A program made the translations under genes and the position numbers. A DNA stretch of 64,000 nt from Helicoverpa zea (Eukaryota > Arthropoda > Insecta > Lepidoptera > Noctuidae): positions 8,372,501-8,436,500 of the forward strand of contig NC_061456.1 of NCBI RefSeq assembly GCF_022581195.2, read 5' to 3'. Positions 44,801-56,865 of the stretch are shown in pieces (within the stretch, counting starts at the first letter, position 1; every line of letters begins with the position of its first letter). The notes under the pieces were generated by a model. It searched no databases. It was not told the origin of the DNA and was given only the letters and a program-made list of their open reading frames with translations.

Positions 44801-46333
44801 AACGGCTGGCTTAGCAGGTGTAGCAGCTGGTTTCTTTGGCTTTTCATCTTCACTGCTGTCATCACTGTCTGATGAACTTTCAGCCTTTTTAGGTGCTACC
44901 TTTGGAGCAGGAGCTTTAGCTGGTGTTTTCTGTTGAGGTTTGGGCTTCTCATCTTCACTGCTATCATCATCAGATGATTCTTGCTTTTTAACTATTTTGG
45001 GTGCTGCGTTACTGGGTTTCACTGGTTGTTTTGTTGGCTTAGATGTGGCATTATCTTCACTACTGTCACTGTCATCTGAAGATTCAGGCTTCTTGGCTGG
45101 AGTAGCTGCTGGTTTCGGTTTAGCCTAAAAATGTTACATACATACTATTATATCGCTATTTAAAGTTTAAAATTAGATTAATGGAAATATTGTATTATAT
45201 TCAGAGGTAGTGACGAATAAAACATGTTTAAAATCACAATGATTCATTGAAAATTTAACATCATTATAATAACATGGAAGACACACAATTTGTTTATTTA
45301 AATAAAAGCCCTGACTTACTTGTGCTTTGGGTTTTTCATCTTCAGAGCTATCGGAGTCTGATGAGTCTTGTGGTTTTTTAGCTGGTGCAGCCTTACCATT
45401 GACTTGAGCAACTGGCTTTTTTTGTGGCTTCTCATCTTCACTGGAGTCATCATCAGAACTAATAACAAATAGTAAATTCTTTTAATAACCCTATTTGTAT
45501 GTCAAGTACACACATTCTGGTAATCAACATGATTTTACATACACACATACTGTTAATCAAAATAAGACGACCCACTGACCAAATATATACCATAAAGACA
45601 ATGGTGAATCAGGAAGAATACACTGACCAACGTCAATTCCTTAAAGTCTAATCTCAAAGTCCGTAACTATTGCGGTAGTTCAGTAAAAGTAAAATGTATA
45701 ACCCCTAAGTGTGTGTGTGAACATAACCTTAAAAAATATTATTACCTCTCTGCTGCAGCTGCTGCCTTTTGGGGTTTTTTGTGCTTATTAAATTCTTGAA
45801 TTATATCTGTGAGTGACGGCAAACCTTTGACACGAGGTTTCTAAAATTAAGAAAAAAAAAGTGGGTTTAGATTTACATATACAAATCCTAATAAAGAGTA
45901 ATAGCGCAAGAAAAATATTTTAAATAAATTGCTATCAGCTTAAACCACGAAATTATAAAGTAATCATTAATCAAAAACGATAATTTATAACATTCAGACC
46001 CATTTTTCAGGACGAACACGGAAGGCAGACAAAATGTCGCGACATCATCAAATACGAAAAACCAACATGTGGTTATTAATTCTCTCGAAATATTCCTTAT
46101 TTACATAATGAAATCGTAACGATTTGAACTAATTACAATATTGGTTGCAGAAAAATGTAGTTATATATTTCAGGAACACGTGTGGTGTGGTGGCCGGTCA
46201 CACGTGGTTTTTTCTATCGACTTACCGCTTTGGTTTTCTTCAGAAACTCTTGTGCAAGCGCTTTATCTACATTTTGCAGAAATTGGTGAACTATAGAATT
46301 AGCTTCTGTTTGCACTTCTGATGGGACCCCCAT
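41717..46333 (-). CDS. Nopp140: Nopp140, nucleolar and Cajal-body phosphoprotein
   Basis: Chaperone of box H/ACA and C/D snoRNPs and linker of the nucleolus (family knowledge). Exons: 46333-46226, 45840-45746, 45458-45320, 45124-43859, 43775-43680, 42776-42648, then either 41872-41717 (662 aa) or 42461-42030 (754 aa). Residues about 12-36 form a LisH-like motif ([20 protein letters not shown]). About 14 acidic Ser blocks ([12 protein letters not shown]) alternate with Lys/Pro/Ala linkers, the hallmark of the family and target of casein kinase 2. The conserved SRP40 end has [13 protein letters not shown], then [20 protein letters not shown] and SIKFED-stop. Phases match throughout. The gene is divergent from the MARCH8-like gene. 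Confidence 0.95.
42030..42461 (-). CDS. Nopp140: Nopp140 alternative terminal exon, RGG end
   Basis: Phase 0 after [28 protein letters not shown], then about 85 residues dominated by RGG and FxDRGG repeats, ending [21 protein letters not shown] at 42030. Drosophila Nopp140 also has an alternatively spliced RGG isoform, so this looks conserved. The opposite-strand open frames rich in Ser or Pro are shadows of this repeat. Confidence 0.9.
   Translation of the reverse strand, partial: EGETQEGEENEEETEGNTSGGWNQRGGRGGFNRGRGFNDRGRGGFRGRGGGDRGGRGGFNDRGGRGGRGGRGGFDRGGRGGRGGFDRGGRGGFGDRGGRGGRGGRGDRHSWGGDRGGFNKGGFNDRKSFEGGENTQNKKIVFD
42860..43109 (+). mobile_element. Non-autonomous Helitron-like element (Lep1 type)
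   Basis: Starts TCCAAACTAATATTATAAAT, then GCGAAAGTAACTCTGTCTG, and ends GCGGGCAAAAG plus CTAG at 43106-43109 followed by T, as Helitrons do. It includes CTAAACTACTGAACCGATTT. 250 bp with no coding, in the intron between Nopp140 exons 43775-43680 and 42776-42648. Confidence 0.75.
43429..43606. mobile_element. Second copy of the CCTTACTTATAAA MITE
   Basis: Reverse-orientation copy of the element at 8561-8736, with similar ends and interior and a few substitutions. It lies in the same Nopp140 intron as the Helitron-like element, 73 bp from exon 43775-43680. Confidence 0.85.
45564..45580. repeat. Lone terminus of the GGTCAGTGGGTCGTCTTA element
   Basis: TAAGACGACCCACTGACC matches one end of the 900-bp element at 38277-39176. 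No partner end is seen nearby, so it is probably a truncated copy, in Nopp140 intron 2. Confidence 0.45.
46177..46206. promoter_or_regulatory. Two CACGTG E-boxes in Nopp140 intron 1
   Basis: CACGTG occurs at 46177-46182 and 46201-46206, 24 bp apart, about 130-150 bp inside the gene. Myc/Max binds this motif just downstream of start sites in fly ribosome-biogenesis genes (general knowledge). Binding here is inferred. Confidence 0.5.
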
Positions 46334-47358
46334 TTTTAATTATATCTAACACTTGAAATAAATTGCACGGCAACGCAGCCACCGTTTGTCAAAAAACTAC
46401 ACAAGAGTCGGGCACAGACTGACACAGACACAGACAGGCTCCGCACCGCGCGTGCGCAGAGAAGAAATTCTTGCCCATTTACCACAGTGTATACAGAATC
46501 GCACATTTTACGGATCGTGAAACGAGAACCGAACTAAGTCTGACATTTTTTTTGAATAAATATTACAATATTTTTTATCGGATCAGCCTAGAGCATAAAG
46601 TATACTGCTCAATCCTCATCAAGTCCACCATCAAGAGAAACCTTCAGTCACGGAGACTTGTAAATTATACTTAACCGTCTTCGGTATCCATTACAATAAG
46701 TATTTTAGTCGCTAGTTGTTCAACTCATCGCAACTTATCGTATTGCGCAATTAAATTGATCGTCTAGGGAGCACGTAAGTGGTTGTACGCGTCTGACAAA
46801 TATAAAAAATTATATGTATTTTTACTATATAATTTGAAATTTAATTTCCACCTACAGTTGGTACTTCAACCAGAAAGCTATTCTTTTCTTTGGTTTTGCT
46901 TTTGCAACAACAGAAAAAATAATTATCCATTTTGACTTAGTAGCATAGAGCAGGTGTAGGCACAAGTGTAGGTCAGGCATAAGGCTTTTCCAAGGAAGCC
47001 TAGTGAATTAATCGTATATTTTTTATGTTATCTGTATTTTTACATTTATACCAATATTTATTGTGATGACAAAAGTAGCAGCACCGAAAACTTTGGTCGA
47101 CGATTTTACTTCACCAATTTTGTTCTTCTAATTAATAGCAGTGTGTTATGAAGTTGACGGAATGTTATTATTAAGTTATCGTCCTTAAACAGTGTATATA
47201 CTTATTTAAATCGTTGTACATAACAGAAGTCACTTATTAGATTGCGATGTGAGCTGACATGTCTTTAGATGTTTGCTTTGTCGATGTCCAATGTAATCGC
47301 GAAGAAAATCTAATTGTTATGTAGGCTCAATTGAGCATTAAAGTATAAATATACCACA
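46334..47358. promoter_or_regulatory. Shared divergent upstream region of Nopp140 and MARCH8-like gene
   Basis: About 1 kb separates the two start codons, which point away from each other. CGCGCGTGCGCA at 46447-46458 is a perfect match, on the minus strand, to the palindromic NRF1 consensus (YGCGCAYGCGCR), 114 bp upstream of the Nopp140 start. No TATA box is evident. The rest is AT-rich 5' UTR or spacer. Confidence 0.55.
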
Positions 47359-50300
47359 ATGCCTGTTCAGCAAATTAATGTGAAAAACTCGTCGGATATT
47401 GAAAGTTGGGAATGGGGAGGTGGATGTGGTAGAGAAGTGATACGGACGGGGTCAGGGAGCAGCCGCACGTCATGTAGTAACTCCAGCGGAGATATTTGCC
47501 GCATATGCCACTGCGAGAGTGAGCCTCACAACCCTCTGCTAGCACCATGTTATTGTTCAGGTCAGTAAAATATGTGGCCATTGTGCTAGTTCCTCCCTCA
47601 ACAACAAGTTCTACTTTAAAAGGGATCAAGCGAAGTCCACAGCTGTCTTATGTTTACATAATGTTTATTTGACACTGTTAAAATATAAATTGTATGTCAA
47701 GAACATAGCCAATTACTGTGAAGGGCATAGGTTGAGGTGTTAATAAGAATAATTGGAAATCAATATGATTTAAACTAACATTAAAAATCTTCAAGTAAAC
47801 ATGATGTGTGTAATTTCATTTTTGTAGGCACTTCTAATGAAGTGATTTGTTAATCAGCTGATGTAGCAAGTTCTTGCTGAAATTACACTCATGCAAATTT
47901 GCCACAATGTGTGTTCATAATGTGCACATAACACAATTCCATGTTGAGGAAAACTTATATTGTACTGCATAGTGTCAAGATAAATGGTCCATGTATAAAT
48001 AGCTGACTGTCATTGTTATTTCCTATTACAAATAAATACATCACCAACAGGTAAATCTAAAAAGAATACATTACACACAATATTCCCATCAATTTCATAT
48101 GCATGTGATTTAAATTGTTAAAAGCACTGCATTTTTTTTTCTAGAATTAGTTCAATTGTCCAGACTTCTGAAGTCTGATTTGAACATTACTTTTATCAAT
48201 GTAAGGTGTATCAGATGTATTTTCTTTATCTATAGACCAAAATTAAATTTATCCATCTACTTTGGATAAATTGCCATAATTTGAGTTCGAAATCACTTAT
48301 CAAAACACTTTCTGTATACCGTAAAATATATAATTACTGATGTTCTATAAAAAGAAAACTATATTACCAAAGTTATGATGTACTTCAATATGTTAGGACA
48401 AAAATAGCAGTCATTTAAAGATTACTGATAAGCTACATTTAACAATATGAGTCAGTGCAGCCTAGCTTCTGATTGCATGAAGTACCTACATAATTATGTA
48501 GTGTCTATGATACTGATTCTAGTTTTCAATTAATAATCATGTACACTGAATGGTCCCAGATAAACTGTTGAACAATAAGTATTTTTGTAGCTATATGTCC
48601 CAAAATATTTTAAGTAAACTTAAAAATAAGTGGGAACCCAATGTAATATTTTTTTTATAGATAGTTTATATTTGCCTATTTATTTAATGCATCTCCAACA
48701 AAGAATATACACAGCTCAATCTTGAAACTAAGACATAGTAATTAATCCTGTGTATTCCTGTAGTTACAGGAGGACACAACATGCATACAATTATTTTTAA
48801 AAGTAATTAAAAAAAATACTTTCATTTCTCAACATGCATAAAACAGTACAAAAATATTAAATTATAACTGGTCTTTCAAAGAATAACAATTAATTTAGAT
48901 TTAATCAAATAAGTATTTCAGTTTAATTAAATGTGTATTTATTTATTTATATGTAAAATTATACAAAATTATAAAGAGTTGTTGAAAATATAGTTTTAAC
49001 TTAAACCAAAGAAAGTAATGAGCCTGTATGTATGTCGGGGTCAGTATTACTTAAGCTCCATGACATTATTACACGAAAAAATTACGACAATCTTGTTTAC
49101 TTATCTTATTTAGCTGTTAACATAAAATATAAGCTACTAATTTAGCTTTACCCAGTAGCTACGTGCTATGTTAACTTAGCACATAATTGGCAATGAAAAT
49201 ATGTTATTTACATTCGAAAAATACCATTCTAGTATTAAATTAACAATATTATTATACAAAATGTGATCTACATTCATAATGGTGGAAATGACATTGAAAT
49301 AAAAATAACTTGTTACATAAATTAAAGTTCGGCCATTCAGAGAATGCGTTCCTGACACGTCGCGATTGAACTGACGACGTAACTTTGCAATGGCGTTGCA
49401 GTTACGATAAAAATATTTTTGCTGGTTGTTTACCGTTTTAACAATTGAGGAGCATTAAAACAACATTATTATATCAATAATCAATGAATGTAGTTACGTC
49501 GTCAGTTCAATCGCGACGTGTCAGGAACGCATTCTCTGAATGGCCGAACTATAAGTGTTTACTCATAATGGAGGGTAATTATATTAATGATATGTGTTGT
49601 TGCAGGAAGTTTGAAGTATGTACATCAGAGTTGTTTACAACAGTGGCTCACTGCTTCGGAGACGAGGTCTTGTGAACTCTGCAAATTCAATTTTATCATG
49701 CACACCAAAATAAAGCCATTTAATGAGGTACACAGTGATGTTTATTTTTAAGATATAGATCTTTGATTAAGTCATAGTTTTTAGTTCATAAATACATAGA
49801 TGAAGATATACTGTATCTATTTTAGCTTCATTTAAAATTATCCTACTACCCTGCAAGTAAATTTTTACAATAAAATTGTAATCCCATCTAGCAATACAGG
49901 TGTAAATGCATACTTCAATTTGTCATTTTTCTTTTTTTTGTTGTGTCATGTAGTGATTTTTTGTGACTAGTGGCGTCTACTGGAGATGTCGGGCGTGGAA
50001 CGTCGCAGACTATGCTGTGCAGTACTATTCCACTGCGTGGCGGCTCTCTGCGTCATGTGGTCACTCTTCGTACTTATTGAGCGGGCCGTGGAGGAGGTCA
50101 ATCGAGGAATGATTGGTAAGCTAAGTTAATATTCTTATAGCATTATGTTTGTAACATTGTTATTTAATTATTTGTTTATAGAATTCTTTTTAACTAAGAT
50201 TTCCCAAGAGTTAGCTAAGTACAGACCCATTTTAATTTATTTTCACATTGACTATAAACAAACAATTTAAATATTATAGTGAATCATATTCTAATTAATT

Positions 50301-51381
50301 TCTAAAAATATTAAGTGGATAATAAATAAGCATAAATATCTAAACAGAATATTTCAAAAAGTATTTAAATGATAAGTAAGTTCAATCCAATTTTCGTGTA
50401 TAATAATAATTGGGTAGTCTAGACTCTTGACACATTATTTTGACATAAAATACATAATTTATGCTAAAACAATGATGTGTTTCAGCATGGCCATTTTGGA
50501 CAAAGTTGGTAGTAGTTGCTGTGGGGTTCACTGGCGGCGCCGTTTTTATGTACATACAATGCCGACAGTATCTCCATCTTTGTAACCGTTGGCGAGCTCA
50601 CAACAGGTATTTTTATTGCAATAGGACATTGACCTTTTGTATGTACGGAAGTAGGACCAAGTGCTGTCTGGAGGGGATATGGGGTAGTAAGTCTCTAAAT
50701 CTACTATATGTAGGATCATTAGCTCAATTTTAACCTTTTGAATATACAATTTTGAGAGACTGATTTAAATAATATCTTGTTTTGATAACATTAAATAATA
50801 CTATTTATGTATCGATTTTAGCAAATATTTTTGGAAAACATTTGGTCCAAAGTCAATGTCCTTTCATAATAAGATGTTAAAGTTTTAATGAATCTTTATT
50901 TATACGATGAATTTTCTTTAGAATACTGTTAATTCAAAACGCGCCCGAGAAAATACCGATCGGAGGCGGGTCGCCTCCGGTGCGGGTGAAGCGGCGCGAG
51001 CGCGCGGCGCGGGGGCAGGTGGTCGCCAACATCGAGCCGCCGCCGCCGCCCGCCGCCTACCACGAGGAGGACGAGAGCGGCGGCTTCGAGACGTACCGCG
51101 GCAACCCGCACCGCCGCCTGTCGGGGCTGGCCGAGCCCGCGCCGGCGCCCGACGAGCGGCGCTACTCCGACACGCGCCTGCCCGCCGAGGTGAGTGCCGC
51201 GCCCGTGTACCACATCAGCGTGGACCCGCTGGAGGCCGACATCCGCTCGCTGCTGGCGCTGGAGGCGCGGCGCGAGGCGCGGGCGGCGCGCTCGCTGCCG
51301 TGCCTGCGCGCGAGCAGCGAGTCGCTGCTGCCGCCCGGCGCCCGCTCCGCGCCCGCGCCGCCCGCGCCGCCCGCCTCCTGA
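47359..51381 (+). CDS. MARCH8-like RING-CH membrane E3 ubiquitin ligase
   Basis: Exons 47359-47560, 49606-49727, 49971-50115, 50486-50606, 50922-51381; phases match, 349 aa. MARCH1/8-type ligases sit in endosomal and plasma membranes and ubiquitinate membrane proteins for lysosomal turnover (family knowledge). The RING-CH finger has C47, C50, C64, C66, H74, C77, C90, C93 ([20 protein letters not shown], then [10 protein letters not shown] and CELCKF). Two membrane helices follow at about 122-143 ([20 protein letters not shown]) and 164-183 ([18 protein letters not shown]). The GC-rich last exon adds a disordered tail with [16 protein letters not shown]. The second exon's acceptor is 55 bp from a MITE. 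Family is clear; MARCH8 versus MARCH1 cannot be told apart. Confidence 0.92.
47561..49605 (+). other. Intron 1 of the MARCH8-like gene
   Basis: 2-kb AT-rich intron; it contains the 225-bp MITE at 49326-49550 near its 3' end and nothing else that I can name. Confidence 0.6.
49326..49550. mobile_element. 225-bp MITE with 59-bp perfect TIRs, copy 1
   Basis: Ends AGTTCGGCCATTCAGAGAAT... form exact 59-bp inverted repeats around a 107-bp AT-rich interior. It is flanked by TA one base out on both sides, suggesting a Tc1/mariner-type duplication. It is identical over its full length to the copy at 59208-59432, which is in the opposite orientation. It lies 55 bp before exon 2 of the MARCH8-like gene. 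Confidence 0.95.
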
Positions 51382-54300
51382 GGCCCGCTGCTGCTGTACC
51401 CCGACGACACGGTGTACTAGCGGCCCGCGCCTGCGACGACCATCTGTAAATACTGATCATCATAATAATAGTACGTCGGAGCCGGCGATCGCCGCCCGAT
51501 AGATACTTATTCCTTATCCTTGCATTTGTATCATAACGTCCATGTGTGCATAGCGTAAACAAAATTAACTCCATGTTTTTTCCGTGATAGTATCTAGGTA
51601 GTTAAGATTTGACAGTAGACAGCTTGCAAAGTATAAAAATAGTGTAATACTGATGCCAGGGGTAACATCATGTACCTTGTAGAAAATTCTCCATATACTT
51701 TAACTAACCATAAAACAATTCATCTTCAATGTAAGACTGTCATTCCAAAAACTCTATAATATAAACCTCCACGTTGCTGACGTCCATTGGCTAAATATTA
51801 CTGGTACATATTAGGTACTAGTAGTAACGAGTTAATTACCCAAATATTAAATCGAAACATGAATCGCAAAGCACGGATGAGAGAACGGAACCGGTATTTT
51901 AGCTCAGCAAGCGTTGAACTTGGAAACTCAAATTACTCAATCCTATAATGCTAGTACCAACATCTGGCTTGTGTATAATTTGAGAATATCAGTTCCAAAC
52001 ATTTTCATGGGCCTTTGAAGAAGCTCAGGTACAATACTAAGCACTCTCGCTATGCTTTGCGATAATGGTTTCTAATACTAAATACCTACTTTAATAAGCT
52101 TTACGTATTTAGAATCTTAATCTGCTAGAATAACCAAATTAGATACTGAGCTGACGATAGATAGTACTGTCAAAAAGAAAAGTGAGTTTTAAATTTTCCA
52201 ACGTTTAAATGTAGCATATCTTACAAGCTTATTCCATAGGTATGTGAATAACGAGTATGAATTTATGTAATTGCGGTGTAAAGTAACCCTAAATATATAG
52301 TAAATTTTGCTTCTTCGCTCAAAAAGTTTTTTAAGGATAGTTATGGTTGAAATCTTTAGAATACATGAGCCAGACCTATCGTTAAATCACATTTTGTCAT
52401 AAGAGGTCAGTGTTTTTTACATAAACATTCGAAGAGCGATTTTTTTGTCTCTTCATCATTGTATTATATTCATTAAGGTACATCTGAAACTGATGATTGT
52501 AAAACGACTCTGATCAGCATAGGCATGGGTTTGGAACAAAAGCCAAAAGATTTTTAAAATGCACGGTCAAGTTTGCTTACACTATGAGCATTTCATTATA
52601 TAGTCAGGGAACCTACACCGTCATGTGGCACTTAATTATCTTTAAAATACTAACACTTACATAAAATGAAAATTCCCAAGCTTCAAAGCTTACAATCTTA
52701 CAATAAAGCTTACAAAGGTATGATGGATAACTCAGTACATTTCGCCACCCTACTACCAAAAAGCAGTCAAGGGTGGATAATTTAGAAAGAACCGCCACAA
52801 TATATTTGGAAATTCATTAAGCAGAGATATCGATAAAAAACAATAGATTACATAGTTATTCTTCTTTTCCGTGAGCATACATAACCGTGAATTCATACTC
52901 TTTTACTCTGTTCTAGATTAATTGTCAAAGTTTATTTACTATGAGATCGAGTCGCGAGTCGAAGTAAATTATTTTTAGTTACTTAGATTTTGAGAAGATG
53001 AATTAACATAGGTGACCAATTCACTGCCACTTATAGATGTATATTATTAATTCTAATCTTGATCAATAGTGGCTTCTAAGTAATGGTCATCAAAAACCCG
53101 CTAATGTCACGTACTGATAGATCATCAAGTTGATAGGTGGAGAAAATAAAATGTCCAATTAAGTAATATTTTTTTTTATTAAAACATTTTATTACACTTC
53201 AACTAGAATACAAATAAGAAAGTATACCGGTGCGTCACATTGGATTGCAAAATAAGTTTGATAAAACAGTTTTTGGAGGATTATAATAGCATTTGGTCTC
53301 ATAAATTCCTGTGAAATTGTGGCGCAAGCACTTAACAATAGATTTGTATAAACTTAATTGTTAATTAAATCCATAATCTGTCTAAATTATCCTGTTATTT
53401 TTGATTTAGACTTTTTCATAATATTTATTTATTAGATAATTTTGGGTAAATAAAATTGTAATAGTACAGTGTAATACATATACAGTAAAGAATAGAATCT
53501 CAATAAACCAGACAAGTTGTAAGCTCTCTTTATTCTGAGATTAATAACAAAATGAAGTTTACTGGAACACTAGCATACGTATTTCATTTTATCGAAGACA
53601 TGCATAATTTTTGGCTATTTTATCCGAGCTTAAACGCGTTTAAGATGTACTTGAAGAGATATTGCTGCTTCGCACTAAATGTTGTTACAAAATAACTTAG
53701 TCCACAATTCATTGTCACTGTACTTTAGATTTGGTTTATCTAGTCACTGCTGGGAACGCTTTCTGTGACTAAATCAGTTAGAATTTCACTGCCATTGGAT
53801 TAAAGCTGCTTAGAAAATCGTAGCTTTATGTACTTGCTTTGCTGTCCATACCATGTAGTACACCATACCTCTTCTTGAGTAAATTATTTAGTAACATGTT
53901 TCGTGGCTTTCAGTCGTTAGGAAAATTTCTCCCTATTTCTACCACATTTAATTTTATCCGATTTAAGATTATCTATCCGTCATTCCCGCCGATTGTTTTT
54001 GTAATATGAGAAATACTACAAAATGCTGTCACATAAAATTCAATGTTATTGCTTTGTTAAGTTTATAAAAGTGCAATATTAGATGTGTCCGAGCCTTTCT
54101 AGAGAAGCTCGACTAAACACTACCGGATTACTGGCTTAACAATGAAGAAAATAAACTGCAAACAGGAACACAGTTTTGTGTTTAAGCTTCATACTTTCAT
54201 CTCAGTTATATGTTTGGTAGGTACACTTCGTTGACAATGTCGTTTATTCGGCACTGCTTGTGCGATTAGTTAAGGAATTATGTTAGCGTTGACTTGTTTT

Positions 54301-56865
54301 TAATGTCTTAATACACTGTAAAATACAATAATCATTGCCTCATTATGAACACAAACATGACATCGATGGTTTCCAAGATCCGTTTTGTGGTTGTCAACTA
54401 ATAAAAATGTTATGTCTTTCCCAATTAATAGAAACGTGCTAACTGTATTGTAATCTTAAATATTTGACTATAATTTTGGTCGTAATCTTTGTATATCTTT
54501 GACTTTGTAATTGTTGTATAGTGAACTCATTGAAAGTATAAAAATATTAATTTGTTTCCAATGAAGTTCAAAAATAAAATTCATGTTTGTTTAAGGTTTA
54601 CCGTGGTGCCATGTATCATGTATCTTTTCTTTTGTACCTAACAATTAATCTATTTTTCTCTCTAATTAACCATTTTTGTCATCTATATGTCTGTCCTATA
54701 CAGCACTAGTGCTTTTGTTTTCGTACCATTTTCATACTTAGATACTAATATAGGTTAATCAGAAATGTATTCGTTTTGGTAGCCGAAAGTTGAAATAGTT
54801 AATATAGTTAGCCTTGTATTCATTGTTACTTAAGTACGTAATCGGTTATATTGGACATGTGTACTACCGGTTATTTAACAAGTTCAAAATTAAACTGGAG
54901 TCTTTTAGTGAATACATTAATTAAAAAGTAAACATCGCTAATTGAAATTTTAGATAGATAGTGTTTAAATAAAATAGTTCGGACTTTGGTGCTAATTAAA
55001 AATGAATATCAGTCCAAAAATTAGGTAACATATATTTTAGTACGCCGTAATGAGTTGTTGAAATATCATAAAGTCAGCCCTCGGTTGGGTCGGTATTTAT
55101 AACGACGTGTTCATTTCCAGAGTTAAACACGCATACTTACTGATAGCAGTCACTGAGCATGATATTATTTTTGTATGATCTATGAACAGACAAACCAGAC
55201 AGTTCACTGTTACGGCATACGAGAGTGCCATAGCTAAGCATTTTATCTGATTTCAATATTTTAGTATCTGCCTTCAACAAACACCTTGATTTACATAAAT
55301 GACTTTTCAATACAAATCTGTACAAACTAGTCGTTTATCTAGATATGTGTATGTATATAAACTGCATTTTTTTACTCCTCTTCTGTTTCTGTTAATATTG
55401 TAACACAATCGTCTATTTTGTCTCAATTATATTAGCTACTTTACTCGTATTAATTCTTCATTGTATATTGTAAATTAATTGTATAATGGCTAAAAATAAC
55501 TAAGGTATGATAATGACCGGTCAGTCTGTGGTAAGTAAAATAATAAGTGATGATTTATAGGGTGCTTGGAGATGTATCTTAATGTTACATGCAGGTTACG
55601 CACTTAATTTCGTGTACTTACGTTGTGTTTACATATCACATATTATCGAACATTAAGGACTAACGCTCTTGTAAATATTTGCTTGAAAAATTATAAATAT
55701 ACGATCTCAAAGGCTTGTAACATGTATCCATCTCCATGAGTGTCGCGTGCTACGAAAGCTTATTCCAAAGAATCTTTTCAAAATTGAAATAAAGTAGTGC
55801 CTTATTTGATGTTCCTTCAGTTTTGTTTTACGTACCCAATTTGTGATACATCATTTAACGGCTACTTGAATTAACTTACTGGATCGGAGTCATAGCGATT
55901 ACTGCGTGATAAGGTTGCACGTGCAGCGCACGTCGGCGGTGATCGTCAATGATGTCCGATGTGAACACAATTTGTTTAATTAGGTGTAGATAATTTTCTT
56001 AGCACGAGACGTCACCCTGTTGGTATAATGTGATTGTGATATAAGTTATTAGTGTTATTTGTTTGCTCAAAATTACTTTCTCCTTTCGATCTGTGTACTT
56101 ATGGTTCATGAAATTTGTAAGACTGTATTTTATTTTGTTGTGTAAACATCGTTAGTAAACTTCGGGTTATGAATATAGTTATTTTGAAATTAATGTGCTT
56201 TTTATTTACTCTGTACCTTAACATGTGACATGTGTAGAGGGTTATTAAATAATATAATGATTAAATAAAACGAAGTGCATAAATAAAAATAAATTATTTA
56301 TTTAAGGTTGATCGAATTTCATTCTCGTAGGTACGACCAGAGCTCGGGTCGCAGTGACTAGACTGTACACTCAACATTTCTCATAAGTATTCATAAACAA
56401 TAAATTTCTGTTCAAACAGAAAATCAACACTTAGTAATAAACATTACATTTCTACTTAATATAAATATAAATTATATCACTAATACTCGAGTATTAGAAT
56501 AATTAAATCCACCGAAAAATAATATGACACACTGCCAGGAGCATTATTATAATAGCTTCCTAAAATTAATTTTGTTAGTCTTATTCGTTGCTAACCCAAC
56601 AAGTCATTACGTCTAATATTATATGGCGCTGCAGCTAACCGTGAAACCATTGTACATCTCAGTCCATCGAGTTGTTACGGCAAACTAAGCAGAATTACTA
56701 TCAAGGTCTACACGTTACGCACGTATTTATTGCGTAGTGTGACTTTTGATGTGTTTAAAAATGAATTTGTTGTTAAAGTCAGTAAAATTGGCACGTTATA
56801 TTGATACAGTTTGCCGTAATGTTTAGGAACTTGTAGGTGACGGTAATACTGTGTGGCTAGAGGTG
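51382..56865 (+). other. Long 3' UTR and intergenic DNA between convergent genes
   Basis: No coding exon is supported. Several AATAAA signals on the plus strand (54573-54578 and 55788-55793 among them) could end a long MARCH8-like 3' UTR. An AATAAA on the minus strand near 56296 fits the end of the Zasp66-type gene, so the two genes end in a tail-to-tail arrangement. Confidence 0.5.

Noticed and set aside
43855..45128. Several plus-strand ORFs rich in Ser, Leu and Ala
   Set aside because: Antisense shadows of the acidic Ser repeats of Nopp140 exon 4.
50929..51574. Antisense and other-frame ORFs over the MARCH8-like tail exon
   Set aside because: GC-driven shadows; no splice or domain support.
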